From an uncultured Ruminococcus sp. (lineage in GTDB: Bacteria; Bacillota; Clostridia; Oscillospirales; Ruminococcaceae), in the NCBI RefSeq assembly GCF_947301925.1, contig NZ_CAMYUE010000011.1, positions 41,086 through 105,085 of the forward strand: a stretch of DNA of 64,000 bases, written 5' to 3'. The notes beneath the pieces were generated by a model that saw nothing but the letters and a program-made list of their open reading frames with translations, made no database searches and was not told where the DNA came from. The translations under genes and the position numbers were made by a program. Shown piece after piece: positions 43,628 to 52,173 of this stretch. Every line of letters starts with the position of its first letter. Position 1 is the stretch's first letter.

Positions 43628-45682
43628 TTACTTCTGTTCTCTTATTATTGCCCTGCTTCCCAGGAAGGTCAGCAGGAAGTAACCGCCGTATATGAGCACC
43701 ACTACTCCTGCGGTAAAGAGCAGGGGCTTTACCAGACTGCCGCTGACTAACATGGAAAGCATGAATCTACCCAGCTTCAGTCCGAAGTATGAATGGAGGC
43801 AGGCAAGCAGCAGCGGAAGCAGGAAGAATATTGCCGACTGAGTGAATACGGACTTAGTTATCTCTTTCTCCTCCACGCCAAGCTTGCGGAGCATGGTGTA
43901 TCTGGGCAGGCTGTCCGCGCTCTCGGAGAGCTCCTTCAGCGCAAGGATAGCGCCGCAGGATACCAGGAATACAAATCCGATGTAGAGTCCCAGGAATGTT
44001 ACCAGTGCGCCGAGACCTATCGCATCATTTGCAGCCTCGATCTTTGTCTCCATATGGACCATCATACCTGATGTATGTCTCTCAGCAAATATGTTTTTTC
44101 GTGTTTCTTCCCAGTTCTCTCTGGCGTTCCTTTCTGCTTCGGCAAGCTCGTTCTTGTCACCGGCAGGATAATTGCCCACTACTATACTTGTACCGGCGCC
44201 GCTCTCATCAACAGCGCTGTCAGGGACGATGAATATTCCGCTGTTTATAGGCTGCATGGAGGGACGAACATAGCTGTAAATGGTCTTGCCTGAGTGAGGT
44301 GTCAGCTCATTGCCGAATACGTTTATTGCCGGCTTATCCTCAAGGAGCATATCGTATATGGACACAAAGCCGGTGAATGTAGCGCATATTGCATACTCAT
44401 CGTCATCAAGCTCCAGTGTCTTATAGCCGTAAAGCTTCATAAGAGCGTTGTAATCGCTGAGCTTTATCATCTCATTGCGGTAGTCTTCCATGTGGCCGAC
44501 AGATCCATAGTCATCTGTAATTTTGCCGGTTTTATCGCCGATATAGCCCATGATCGTAAATCCGGGATCGGTATAGATATTGAACTTGTGATATTCTCTG
44601 AAATCATCTTCCAGTCTGAGCCCCTGATCATTGTAGAATTTATCTATGTCCGTATACATAGGCTGATCGTCTTTATCCTGCCACATCATCTCGCCGTAGA
44701 AATCCACGGGGAAGAAGTCCTCCACCTGCTTGTTCATTGAATTCCTGATAACGAAGGCCGATGAAAGAGTGCATATAGTCAGGAAGAGCATGAGGCATAT
44801 AACTGTCATGGAAGCAACTGTGGTATTAACCTTGCTGCTGAGCTGACGGAAGGTGAAGCTGTTGAGGCCGCGGTGATACAAACCCTTGACGGACATTATC
44901 ACTCTCAGGAGCATTCCGGCAACAGACCAGAATATGAAGAAGGTGGCAACAGCTCCCGTGATTATTGCGATGAGGAGCTTTTTCGGGCCCAGATCCATCT
45001 GATTCCAGCCTACCAGGTGGTAAGCATAGCCCAGAGCGGCTGCGGATATGATGAATACTATCACGCAGAGCCAGAGGTTCTTCATGGTGATCTTCTCGGA
45101 GCGCCTGTCGGACTGCATAAGGGTTATGAGCCTGCATTTGCCGATAACGACGCCGCTTCTCAGCATCACCACAATGTACATGATACCGAAGTAAATAATG
45201 GTTTTTGTGATAGCCGAACCCGATACAGTGAACCTGTAATCGTTCATGTCGGCAGAAAACAGGTTGGCGACCACGGCGCTCATTACCTGTGAAAGGCTTA
45301 CGCCCAGAAGGAGCCCCACAACAAGGGAGCCGATACCGATCATCACCGTCTCGCAGAGGAGAAGCGCCGATATCTTCCATTTGCTCATACCCAGCATCAT
45401 ATACAGGGCGAACTCCTTGTTGCGCCGCTTCATCAGGAAACGGCTAGCGTATACGATGAGAAGTCCGAGCACTATGGCTACAAAGACGCTTACTGCGGAT
45501 ATGGCCGTTACAAGGAACTTTATGATCTCCCTCTGATCATCAGAGACATTGAGGAAAGCGGTCTGTGTCTCGATGGCGTTGAATACATAGAATACCGCAA
45601 CTCCGATAACGAGCGTAAAGAAGTAAACAGCATAGTCCTTTATGCTCTTGCGGATATTGCTCAGTGATATCTTAAAGAGCAT
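43628..45682 (-). CDS. BceB-like ABC transporter permease (FtsX family)
   Basis: The 684-residue permease has about ten helices. An FtsX-like block of three helices is followed by the large extracellular loop between helices VII and VIII (residues about 310-530), the hallmark of BceB/VraG permeases that recognise peptide antibiotics such as bacitracin. LKELSESADSLPRYTMLRKLGVEEKEI precedes the last helices. Its start overlaps the ATPase gene by 11 bp. It acts with the ATPase at 45672 and the histidine kinase at 46813 as one sensing and detoxification complex. Confidence 0.9.
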   Translation of the reverse strand: MLFKISLSNIRKSIKDYAVYFFTLVIGVAVFYVFNAIETQTAFLNVSDDQREIIKFLVTAISAVSVFVAIVLGLLIVYASRFLMKRRNKEFALYMMLGMSKWKISALLLCETVMIGIGSLVVGLLLGVSLSQVMSAVVANLFSADMNDYRFTVSGSAITKTIIYFGIMYIVVMLRSGVVIGKCRLITLMQSDRRSEKITMKNLWLCVIVFIISAAALGYAYHLVGWNQMDLGPKKLLIAIITGAVATFFIFWSVAGMLLRVIMSVKGLYHRGLNSFTFRQLSSKVNTTVASMTVICLMLFLTICTLSSAFVIRNSMNKQVEDFFPVDFYGEMMWQDKDDQPMYTDIDKFYNDQGLRLEDDFREYHKFNIYTDPGFTIMGYIGDKTGKITDDYGSVGHMEDYRNEMIKLSDYNALMKLYGYKTLELDDDEYAICATFTGFVSIYDMLLEDKPAINVFGNELTPHSGKTIYSYVRPSMQPINSGIFIVPDSAVDESGAGTSIVVGNYPAGDKNELAEAERNARENWEETRKNIFAERHTSGMMVHMETKIEAANDAIGLGALVTFLGLYIGFVFLVSCGAILALKELSESADSLPRYTMLRKLGVEEKEITKSVFTQSAIFFLLPLLLACLHSYFGLKLGRFMLSMLVSGSLVKPLLFTAGVVVLIYGGYFLLTFLGSRAIIREQK

Positions 45683-46436
45683 CGCTTACGTCACCTCCCA
45701 GAAGGGTAACAACATCGATGATCTTGTCAAAGAACTGCTTGCGGCTGTCGCCTCCGCGGTTTATCTCATTGAAGAGCTTTCCGTCCTTGATAAAGAGAAC
45801 ACGGGAAGCATAGCTTGCGGTAAAGGAATCATGAGTTACCATCATGATGGTGGCGTCGTGTTCGTGATTGAGGTAGCTGAAACGCTCAAGGAGCAGCTTT
45901 GCGGACTTTGAGTCCAGAGCGCCTGTAGGCTCGTCGGCCAGTATCAGCTTAGGCTCTGTAACGATAGCCCTTGCGGAGGCAACTCTCTGCTTCTGACCTC
46001 CCGACATCTGGTAGGGGTACTTTTCAAGCACCTCCGTGATGCCCAGCTGCTCAGCCACGTTCTTTACCGCCTTGTCGATATCCTTTGCGGAGCGCTTCTG
46101 TATGGAAAGTGCAAGGGCGATATTCTCATAGGCGGTAAGGGTGTCCATGAGGTTGAAGTCCTGGAAGATGAATCCCAGCTTTTCCCTGCGGAACTTGTTC
46201 AGCGCCTTGCCCTTGAGCTTTGTTATGTCCGTATCCTCAAGGAAGATGTGGCCTGCGGTCACGCGGTCGATGGTGGATATGCAGTTCAGGAGAGTGGTCT
46301 TGCCGCTTCCCGAAGCGCCCATGATAGCGGTGAACTCGCCCTTCTCAACAGTGAAGGAGATATCGTTTACAGCCTTTGTAAGGCTTGATCTGTTGCCGTA
46401 GTATTTCTCAACGTTCTGTAATTTAAGTAATGGCAT
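45672..46436 (-). CDS. BceA-like ABC transporter ATP-binding protein
   Basis: The 254-residue ATPase has Walker A MGASGSGKTTLL, the signature MSGGQKQRVASARAI and Walker B LILADEPTGALDS, the arrangement of the MacB/LolD/BceA class. It pairs with the FtsX-like permease encoded next. It starts 12 nt after the 75-residue membrane protein, in the same transcript. Confidence 0.95.
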   Translation of the reverse strand: MPLLKLQNVEKYYGNRSSLTKAVNDISFTVEKGEFTAIMGASGSGKTTLLNCISTIDRVTAGHIFLEDTDITKLKGKALNKFRREKLGFIFQDFNLMDTLTAYENIALALSIQKRSAKDIDKAVKNVAEQLGITEVLEKYPYQMSGGQKQRVASARAIVTEPKLILADEPTGALDSKSAKLLLERFSYLNHEHDATIMMVTHDSFTASYASRVLFIKDGKLFNEINRGGDSRKQFFDKIIDVVTLLGGDVSDAL

Positions 46437-46448
46437 ATCTGTATCTCC

Positions 46449-46676
46449 TTAATCTATTGATGTGAGTTCTTTTGTCCTGTGCTTATTCATGTAACAATCA
46501 AGCGCAACGATAGCACATGATAAGATCGCTGTAAGCACAAACGGTGTTTTTATCATAGGTGTGAGCAGTGTCTTGTCGCGGAATATCTCATAGAATGTCA
46601 ATGCTGTAAGCGGTATTATGCAGACAGTACCTGCATAGATAAATGTTCTGGCAGCCAGTGAAGTAAGCTTTTTCAT
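46449..46676 (-). CDS. Small two-helix membrane protein leading the Bce operon
   Basis: The 75-residue protein has two hydrophobic helices (about 10-27 and 43-62) and a basic C-terminal tail. AAAGGA precedes the ATG. It is the first gene behind the BceR-type promoter, ahead of the ATPase. No homologue is recalled; an accessory or immunity role is inferred from position only. Confidence 0.65.
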   Translation of the reverse strand: MKKLTSLAARTFIYAGTVCIIPLTALTFYEIFRDKTLLTPMIKTPFVLTAILSCAIVALDCYMNKHRTKELTSID

Positions 46677-46733
46677 AAGATCATGTCCTTTCGGTATTTA
46701 TTTCCGGGAGCCGTTCTCCCTTTCCATGATCTT

Positions 46734-46739
46734 ATTATA
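46734..46739 (-). promoter_or_regulatory. -10 element of the Bce transporter operon
   Basis: TATAAT with no good -35 element at the expected place (46757-46762), as expected for an activator-dependent promoter. Confidence 0.65.
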
Positions 46740-46782
46740 CACCCTCTTACATTACAGGTCGTGCTTTGAACATTACGCAACA

Positions 46783-46796
46783 TTACATTTTTGTAA
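46783..46796. promoter_or_regulatory. BceR-type operator
   Basis: TTACA-TTTT-TGTAA, matching the TNACA-N4-TGTAA consensus of BceR-like response regulators. It lies about 20 bp upstream of the expected -35 position of the transporter operon. Confidence 0.8.
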
Positions 46797-46812
46797 GGTT
46801 TACCGTCTGCGG

Positions 46813-47835
46813 TCAGGAGTTCTCCATTCTGTAGTATTCATTCTTCGCAAAGCCTATAGTGAACTCGGTGTATTCACCCTGTACCGACTCTGCTGTGATA
46901 CTGTGTCCCAGCCTGTCGCAGAGGCTCTTTACTATATACAGTCCCATGCCAGTGGATTTTGCGTAGTTACGGCCGTTCTCTCCAGTAAAGCTCTTGTCGA
47001 ACACCCTGTTCAGGTCTCCCGCGGGTATGCCTATACCGTTGTCGCGGAAGTGCAGCAGCACCCTGTCGGGGAGCTCCTCCGCATACACCTTTATAACAGG
47101 CTCTCTGCCGTCGGATATGTACTTCAGGCTGTTTGCCATGAACTGTCCCAGTATGAATTCCAGCCATTTGCCGTCTGTCATTACGGTGAGGTCAAGCCCT
47201 TCCGTCTCTATGCAGGCGCCGCAAAGCTGTACCGCCTCGCGGTTTTTCAGCGCCACATTGGCAACTGTACGCTTCAGGGCGGTATCCTTTATTATATAGT
47301 CCTTCTCCGCGTTCTCCGAGCGGGCATAGTAAAGCACCTGATCGGTATAGCCGTCTATACGGCGGAGCTGCTCCTGAAACTTCTCCCCCAGCTCGTCGCT
47401 GTGATTGTGCGCCATGAGCTGTAGACTTGCCACGGGCAGCTTTATCTCGTGCACCCACATCTCTATGAAATCGCGGAAATCCGCGGAGCTGCGCTTATAC
47501 TCCGCAACGTTCTCGCACATGGACTTGTTTGCCTCGCAGAGAGCGTCATATATGAGCTCCCCCTCGAAGAAAGATGGCTTTTCGACCAGCTCGTGGATAA
47601 GGTATTTCTTGTCCAGCTTGTCCAGCCTGCTGCGAAGCTGGCTGTAGAAGCGGCGCTTCCGCATAAAGCCGACCGCCTCCTCCGCAATGATGAACAGAAA
47701 GAATATAGCACATATAAATATGATAAGCTGGCCGCTTACCCTGTAGGCAAACAGGAAAAGCAGCATAAGTCCCAGTGAAAGGGCTGCTATAAGGTAGAAC
47801 CACAGCCTGTCCTTGACATGATCCGTAAATCTCAT
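46813..47835 (-). CDS. BceS-like intramembrane-sensing histidine kinase
   Basis: The 340-residue kinase has two membrane helices at the N-terminus (about 13-30 and 36-52) with almost no extracellular loop, the hallmark of BceS-type kinases that sense through the transporter. The H-box is MWVHEIKLPVASLQLMAH, followed by the N box (LGQFMANSLKYIS), G1 (DNGIGIPAGDL) and G2 (GMGLYIVKSL). Its start overlaps the response regulator stop by ATGA. Confidence 0.93.
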   Translation of the reverse strand: MRFTDHVKDRLWFYLIAALSLGLMLLFLFAYRVSGQLIIFICAIFFLFIIAEEAVGFMRKRRFYSQLRSRLDKLDKKYLIHELVEKPSFFEGELIYDALCEANKSMCENVAEYKRSSADFRDFIEMWVHEIKLPVASLQLMAHNHSDELGEKFQEQLRRIDGYTDQVLYYARSENAEKDYIIKDTALKRTVANVALKNREAVQLCGACIETEGLDLTVMTDGKWLEFILGQFMANSLKYISDGREPVIKVYAEELPDRVLLHFRDNGIGIPAGDLNRVFDKSFTGENGRNYAKSTGMGLYIVKSLCDRLGHSITAESVQGEYTEFTIGFAKNEYYRMENS

Positions 47836-48494
47836 CTCAGTATATACCCCTGCTTCTTTCTTGTCTCTATGGCGTCCTCGCAGCCCAGCTCCGCCAGCTT
47901 TGAGCGGAGGCGGCTGATATTGACGGTAAGAGCGTTGTCGTTGACGAATTCGTCGTTGTCCCAGAGCGCCGTCATAAGCTCGTCCCTTGTGACGATAGAG
48001 CCCTGTCTGTCCAGCATGAAGCGGAATATTATCATCTCGTTCTTGGTGAGGGTCAGCTCGCGGCTGCCGTCGGAAAGGCTGCCCTTGGCGTCGTTGACCT
48101 GTAGTCCGCTGTATGTCTGCACCGACGCCGCACCCGAGGAGCGCTTCAGCACAGCGGATATCCTCAGCAGCAGTATGGTGGGGTTATAGGGCTTGGTGAT
48201 ATAGTCGTCAGCACCGTAGCTCATGGACAGCACCTCATCGGTCTCGGAGGTGCGGCTGGTCACCATTATAACGGGAGTATCGGTCTTTTTGCGTATCTCC
48301 TTCAGCAGCTGCTCTCCGTTGAGATTGGGGATATTGATATCCATAAGGATAAGGTCGGCCTTTGCCGCAAGTATCTGCGCCGCTGAATCCGAAAAGTCCG
48401 TAAGGCAGTCTGTCTCATAGCCCGAATTCCGCAGGAGCTCCGCCAGCTCCTCCCGTATTGATCTGTCATCTTCTACAATATATATCCTGTTCAT
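47832..48494 (-). CDS. BceR-like OmpR-family response regulator
   Basis: The 220-residue regulator begins MNRIYIVEDDRSIREELAEL. The phosphorylated Asp is in LILMDINIP, and the conserved Thr and Lys are in MVTSRT and DDYITKPYN. The C-terminal winged helix includes LTKNEMIIFRFMLDRQGSIV and NISRLRSKLAELG. The frame is open far upstream, but AGAGGTG before ATG at 48492-48494 and the family start decide. It should bind the TTACA-TTTT-TGTAA site at 46783. Confidence 0.95.
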   Translation of the reverse strand: MNRIYIVEDDRSIREELAELLRNSGYETDCLTDFSDSAAQILAAKADLILMDINIPNLNGEQLLKEIRKKTDTPVIMVTSRTSETDEVLSMSYGADDYITKPYNPTILLLRISAVLKRSSGAASVQTYSGLQVNDAKGSLSDGSRELTLTKNEMIIFRFMLDRQGSIVTRDELMTALWDNDEFVNDNALTVNISRLRSKLAELGCEDAIETRKKQGYILR

Positions 48495-48525
48495 GATGCA
48501 CCTCTGTGATAAAACGTTATTTATA

Positions 48526-48554
48526 ATTATAACACAAAATAATGCCGATAGCAA
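48526..48554 (-). promoter_or_regulatory. Promoter of the response regulator/kinase pair
   Basis: TTGCTA (48549-48554), a 17-nt spacer and TATAAT (48526-48531) on the minus strand. The regulatory genes thus have their own promoter. Confidence 0.75.
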
Positions 48555-48584
48555 CAGAAAAGCCCCGCGTATATACGCAGGGCT
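48555..48584 (-). terminator. Terminator of the 48614 gene
   Basis: On the minus strand AGCCCTGCGTA pairs with TACGCGGGGCT (one G-U pair), followed by TTTTCTGTT. Confidence 0.7.
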
Positions 48585-48613
48585 GAGATCCTGTTTTTGC
48601 AGCATGGTTGCTT

Positions 48614-50119
48614 TTACTGTGCAGTTGTTACTGCCGCAGATGTCTTTCTCTCCTTCTTCTTCAGACCCTTCTTGGTCTTTCTGAAGCAGAAGCCTATGAA
48701 CAGCTCTGCCGCACCGATAACAAGAAGTATGACAGAGAATGGCAGAAGCAGGCTCTCCGCAAGATAGAAGCAGGCATTGTGAGTAAAGGTGAAGGCTACT
48801 GCGGATCCGAGTATAATGGCAAGTCCGCTGAAGAACACGATAAATCCCACGCCTGTGAATATAGTGCCGAAGAAGCCCGTAACGTGTCTTGCACGTCTTC
48901 TTACGATAGCTGCTATCCAGATAAGGAACAGGAGGAAGAGGCCTCCCAGTATGCCTATAGTGATGTACGAGAACCCATAGCTGAGCTTGTCCACATCGAA
49001 ACCGATCTTTCTGCCCCACTCCTTAACGCTCATGGAATCCGAGAACTTGTCCTTCTCAAGATTTTTCTGCATCAGATCGTAGTCGTCATCGGTGAGCTCA
49101 TAGCTGAATTCCTTTTGGGCTGCGCTCTTGTTGCCCTTGATGAAGTCGTTGACGAAGTCCTCGGCAGTAATGGAAGGATCGCTGCCCTCGCCGTCGATGA
49201 TATAGTCAAGGTAGCCCTTCAGCACATCTCCGGAGTATTCACGGAAATCGGAGCTGAGCATGAATCTTCTGAAGCCGGCCTCGTCGGCTGCGCCCTTGGT
49301 GGCAGTTCTGAAGCCCAGTGAATCATAGAGAGTCTTTGACATCTCCTTGCCGTCAAACTGTGCGGAAAGAGCCGTCTCTGCATTGAGCTTGGAGGCTCTC
49401 TTTCTGATAATGTCTCCGTTTGCTCCCACCTTTACCGCAGTGAGCAGACTTACCAGCAGCAGCATTATCATAGTGAATATGGTAACAAGCGAAGCTGCGA
49501 ATATACGTCCGCCGCCCACCTTGGCCTTAGCCTTGGGCTTTGCCTCTGTCTGTGCAGGCATGGGCGCAGGCATAGGTGCAGGCTCGGGCTCTCTTACAGG
49601 CGGTACTGGTGCCTGCTGCGGTATCACGGGCGGTACGGGAGGCGTAACGCTGCCGTTCATCCTGGGAGCGTTACCGTTCCCCGCAAACTGATTGGTATGT
49701 ACGTTATATGAGCTGTAGGGCTCATTGGGAAGCGGTATCTTCATGGTGCTGCTGTTGTCGTTGAGCACATCGGGAGCGCCGTTCACAGGCGGCTTGACGG
49801 GCTTTTCCTCCTTCGGGAAGGGAACGGGCTTGTCAAAGCTGTTCTCCGCAGGCGGAACAGGCTCGGGCTCGGGTATGACCACCGTCTCGGTCTTGCCCAG
49901 TATCTCGGCGGGCTCGTCGCTGAGAAGCTGCGCCTGCTCCTGTGACAGGCCGAGAGCCTCCTCGTTGTCGGCGATGACCTCCTCGAGATGTGGCAGTATG
50001 GAAGTGGGCTCGCTGTCCACAAAAGGCTCGCGGACTTCCTCTTTTTTCAGCGAAGCGCCGCACTCTGTACAGAACAGAGCGTCATCGGGCATTTCGCTTC
50101 CGCATTTATTGCATATCAT
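48614..50119 (-). CDS. Zinc-ribbon, proline-rich multi-helix membrane protein
   Basis: The 501-residue protein has an N-terminal zinc ribbon (MICNKCGSEMPDDALFCTEC, CxxC...CxxC) and a long Pro/Glu-rich linker to about residue 205. One helix at about 210-232 is followed by a domain of about 150 residues with DFVNDFIKGNKSAAQKEFSY and EWGRKIGFDVDKL, then three helices (about 385-480) and a basic Ala-rich end. GGAGGG precedes the ATG; an open extension upstream was rejected. Function is unknown. Zinc-ribbon membrane proteins of this type are common in Firmicutes envelope-stress settings. Confidence 0.75.
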   Translation of the reverse strand: MICNKCGSEMPDDALFCTECGASLKKEEVREPFVDSEPTSILPHLEEVIADNEEALGLSQEQAQLLSDEPAEILGKTETVVIPEPEPVPPAENSFDKPVPFPKEEKPVKPPVNGAPDVLNDNSSTMKIPLPNEPYSSYNVHTNQFAGNGNAPRMNGSVTPPVPPVIPQQAPVPPVREPEPAPMPAPMPAQTEAKPKAKAKVGGGRIFAASLVTIFTMIMLLLVSLLTAVKVGANGDIIRKRASKLNAETALSAQFDGKEMSKTLYDSLGFRTATKGAADEAGFRRFMLSSDFREYSGDVLKGYLDYIIDGEGSDPSITAEDFVNDFIKGNKSAAQKEFSYELTDDDYDLMQKNLEKDKFSDSMSVKEWGRKIGFDVDKLSYGFSYITIGILGGLFLLFLIWIAAIVRRRARHVTGFFGTIFTGVGFIVFFSGLAIILGSAVAFTFTHNACFYLAESLLLPFSVILLVIGAAELFIGFCFRKTKKGLKKKERKTSAAVTTAQ

Positions 50120-50164
50120 TATTATCCCTCCTGTTTGTAAAAAATAGGAACTAATACTGTAATC

Positions 50165-50193
50165 ATTATAAGTCATACCGCGTAATATGTCAA
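50165..50193 (-). promoter_or_regulatory. Promoter of the 48614 gene
   Basis: TTGACA (50188-50193), a 17-nt spacer and TATAAT (50165-50170) on the minus strand. Confidence 0.88.
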
Positions 50194-50266
50194 GTAAAAA
50201 AATAATTACATCAGATTACATATCGGTGATATATGCAGATATAACGCGAATACTGCCCCGCACAGC

Positions 50267-50293
50267 AAAAAAGCCCGCGAAAGCGGGCTTTTT
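50267..50293 (-). terminator. Terminator of the 50308 lipoprotein gene
   Basis: AAGCCCGC pairs with GCGGGCTT with T/A tracts on both sides; it works in either direction. Confidence 0.85.
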
Positions 50294-50307
50294 AAACATC
50301 AATACTG

Positions 50308-51075
50308 TTAATCTGTTATAGAAAGTGTGAGCTCGTCGCCCGGTTCTATATCAGAAACATATTCCTCTTTTTCCATTATTTCTCCGACATTCATATCCAA
50401 GGACATTATCTGTTTATTGGCAACGACTATACCGTCCTGATTTGTAAGCTTATAGGGCACATATCCGTATGCCAGCGGACTATCGGCCCGATAGTCCATC
50501 TGAACGGTAAACTTTATCTTCAGCACACTGTTATACTCATAACTTATATCTGTAACAGAAACAGATGACAGCAATTCGTTATCGTTGCCGTAATGATCGG
50601 ATTTTATCGGCAACTGCGGCAAATGGATAGTTACGTCCTTTTGCGGCAGGTCATCTACGCTTATTATCACCGGCTCGAAATATCCTTTGTCAAATGTTGC
50701 TGTTATAGTCGCTTTTCCTTTTTCGGAAACTCCTGCTTCTATCTCTGAATCAGGGATAACAATACTTCCAAAGAGTTCACCGTCCGGGTAATTCTGACTT
50801 GTCCGTGTGCCGTAATCAGATTCTGTGACTTGAAAATCCTTATTGAATACTTCTTCTTGTTTGTCGTTTGAAATCGTAATATTTATTGTGGCACAGGCTT
50901 CTATAGGTTTGTCAAATTTATTATAGAACTGCCAGAAAAAAGTGTGTTCCTCACTTTCTGAATCATATTGATGCCGTACATTACTAAGAATCTTAGGCAC
51001 ATTGCTATTTAAGCTGCAAGAAAAAAACGCAGCACACACGATCAATGCTATAGCAAAAAACGATATTTTCCTCAT
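50308..51075 (-). CDS. Lipoprotein with FxLYD-like pattern
   Basis: The 255-residue protein has a lipoprotein signal (RKISFFAIALIVCAAFFSC; Cys about residue 20) and then two beta-rich domains, the second starting near LLSSVSVTDISYEYN. The pattern of small beta-sandwich domains describing ionic or hydrogen-bonded strands suggests an extracellular binding role, but no family is certain. GGGAGG precedes the ATG. It is slightly more AT-rich than its neighbours. Confidence 0.65.
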   Translation of the reverse strand: MRKISFFAIALIVCAAFFSCSLNSNVPKILSNVRHQYDSESEEHTFFWQFYNKFDKPIEACATINITISNDKQEEVFNKDFQVTESDYGTRTSQNYPDGELFGSIVIPDSEIEAGVSEKGKATITATFDKGYFEPVIISVDDLPQKDVTIHLPQLPIKSDHYGNDNELLSSVSVTDISYEYNSVLKIKFTVQMDYRADSPLAYGYVPYKLTNQDGIVVANKQIMSLDMNVGEIMEKEEYVSDIEPGDELTLSITD

Positions 51076-51114
51076 AAAATAGCCTCCCTGAATCAGTATT
51101 ATCATGTCATTTTT

Positions 51115-51143
51115 ATTATACAAGCAATGTATGTGAATGTCAA
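51115..51143 (-). promoter_or_regulatory. Promoter of the 50308 lipoprotein gene
   Basis: TTGACA (51138-51143), a 17-nt spacer and TATAAT (51115-51120) on the minus strand. Confidence 0.88.
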
Positions 51144-51165
51144 GATAAACAAGGGGGTCAACAGC

Positions 51166-51192
51166 AAAAAAGCCCGCAAAAGCGGGCTTTTC
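51166..51192 (-). terminator. Terminator of the IDPETGE-repeat gene
   Basis: AAAGCCCGC pairs with GCGGGCTTT, with TTTTTTG following on the minus strand. It is nearly identical to the hairpin at 50267. Confidence 0.85.
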
Positions 51193-51200
51193 AGATAGCA

Positions 51201-51986
51201 TTATTCGTTTTCGGAAGCAGGCTGCTCCTCGGGAGCGATCTCCTTCTGCCACTCATCAACAGGTAACCAGGGATTGGTATAAATCCCCACCTCGCCCGTC
51301 TCGGGATCAATAACAGTCAGCCACGGATTCCACGGGTCTGCCGATGTGTAGAACTCACCCGTCTCAGGGTCGATCACAGCCCAGGGATTCCAGGGATTCC
51401 AGGGATTGTATTCTCCCAAGAGATCAGAGATCTCGCCTGTCTCGGGATCAATTATATCGTTTATCCACCACTGGTCTTCCGGAACAGTGATCTCGCCGGT
51501 CTCGGGATCTATGATATTCTTCCATGAATAATAAGGCTCCCACCAAGTGAAAGGCTCCCAGTTGTTCAGAATATCCTCGGGATCATATCCCGTCCACTGC
51601 CACTGTAACGTATCATCAGGGGTCTGGGAAAACATTTTCTCCCAGAAGTCCACAACGAACTGCTCCAGTGACTTCTCCTCCTCTTCGGAGCTCTGCGAAG
51701 CGTAATAAGAGAGCACCATGGAAGCGTCAACTGCGTCTACGCTGCCGTCTCTGTTGACGTCACAGATCGCGCCGAGCTCGTTTGTCAGCTCTGTGATCTC
51801 TACTGAGAGCTCTGAATACAGACAGAGTATGTTTGAAGCGTCAACTGCGTTTATTATACCGTCGCCCGTAGGGTCGCCCAGCATGATATTGTTTTCTGTT
51901 TCCGCAGCTGCCGACGCCGATACAGCACTCATTGCTGCAAGGAAAGCACCCGCCAATACCCCTGTTACTATTCTTTTTGTTTTCAT
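51201..51986 (-). CDS. Secreted dockerin-like, Trp-rich IDPETGE-repeat protein
   Basis: The 261-residue protein has a signal peptide (1-27, cleavage after ASAAA) and two dockerin-type calcium repeats (DPTGDGIINAVDASNILCLY at 38-57 and DVNRDGSVDAVDASMVLSYY at 76-95). An acidic link follows. The C-terminal half (112-246) has 16 tryptophans and four copies of IDPETGE, at residues 159, 179, 205 and 226. Between them are W-rich segments such as NPWNPWNPW and DPWNPW. An N-terminal dockerin followed directly by such repeats is unusual. It may be a cellulosome-attached or free extracellular binding protein, since clustered Trp/Tyr often bind polysaccharide. No modification enzymes for a peptide product lie nearby. 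GGAGG precedes the ATG. Confidence 0.8.
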   Translation of the reverse strand: MKTKRIVTGVLAGAFLAAMSAVSASAAAETENNIMLGDPTGDGIINAVDASNILCLYSELSVEITELTNELGAICDVNRDGSVDAVDASMVLSYYASQSSEEEEKSLEQFVVDFWEKMFSQTPDDTLQWQWTGYDPEDILNNWEPFTWWEPYYSWKNIIDPETGEITVPEDQWWINDIIDPETGEISDLLGEYNPWNPWNPWAVIDPETGEFYTSADPWNPWLTVIDPETGEVGIYTNPWLPVDEWQKEIAPEEQPASENE

Positions 51987-52030
51987 GATGACTATGCCTC
52001 CTTGATGGCCGATAGATTTTGTGTAATTTC

Positions 52031-52059
52031 ATTATAGTATAAAAGCAGCCCATTGTCAA
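52031..52059 (-). promoter_or_regulatory. Promoter of the IDPETGE-repeat gene
   Basis: TTGACA (52054-52059), a 17-nt spacer and TATAAT (52031-52036) on the minus strand, back to back with the metG promoter. Confidence 0.88.
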
Positions 52060-52082
52060 CGAAAAACCGAAATTTTTTGGAC

Positions 52083-52111
52083 TGGACATATTACAAAAAA
52101 CGTGGTATAAT
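52083..52111 (+). promoter_or_regulatory. Promoter of metG
   Basis: TGGACA (52083-52088), a 17-nt spacer and TATAAT (52106-52111). The 60-nt leader has a CCTTTTC...GAAAAGG hairpin but no T-box. Confidence 0.8.
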
Positions 52112-52173
52112 AGAAGTTGACCTTTTCTTTCATTCGGAAAAGGAATTCTTACACTCAGATTGGAGCGATTTTT

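Noticed and set aside
51201..51986. Multi-core RiPP precursor
   Set aside because: The W-rich repeats invite the idea, but no maturase, protease or exporter is nearby and the protein has a Sec signal and dockerin repeats. A structural or binding role is more likely.
52112..52173. T-box leader for metG
   Set aside because: The leader is only about 60 nt with one hairpin and no antiterminator motif.
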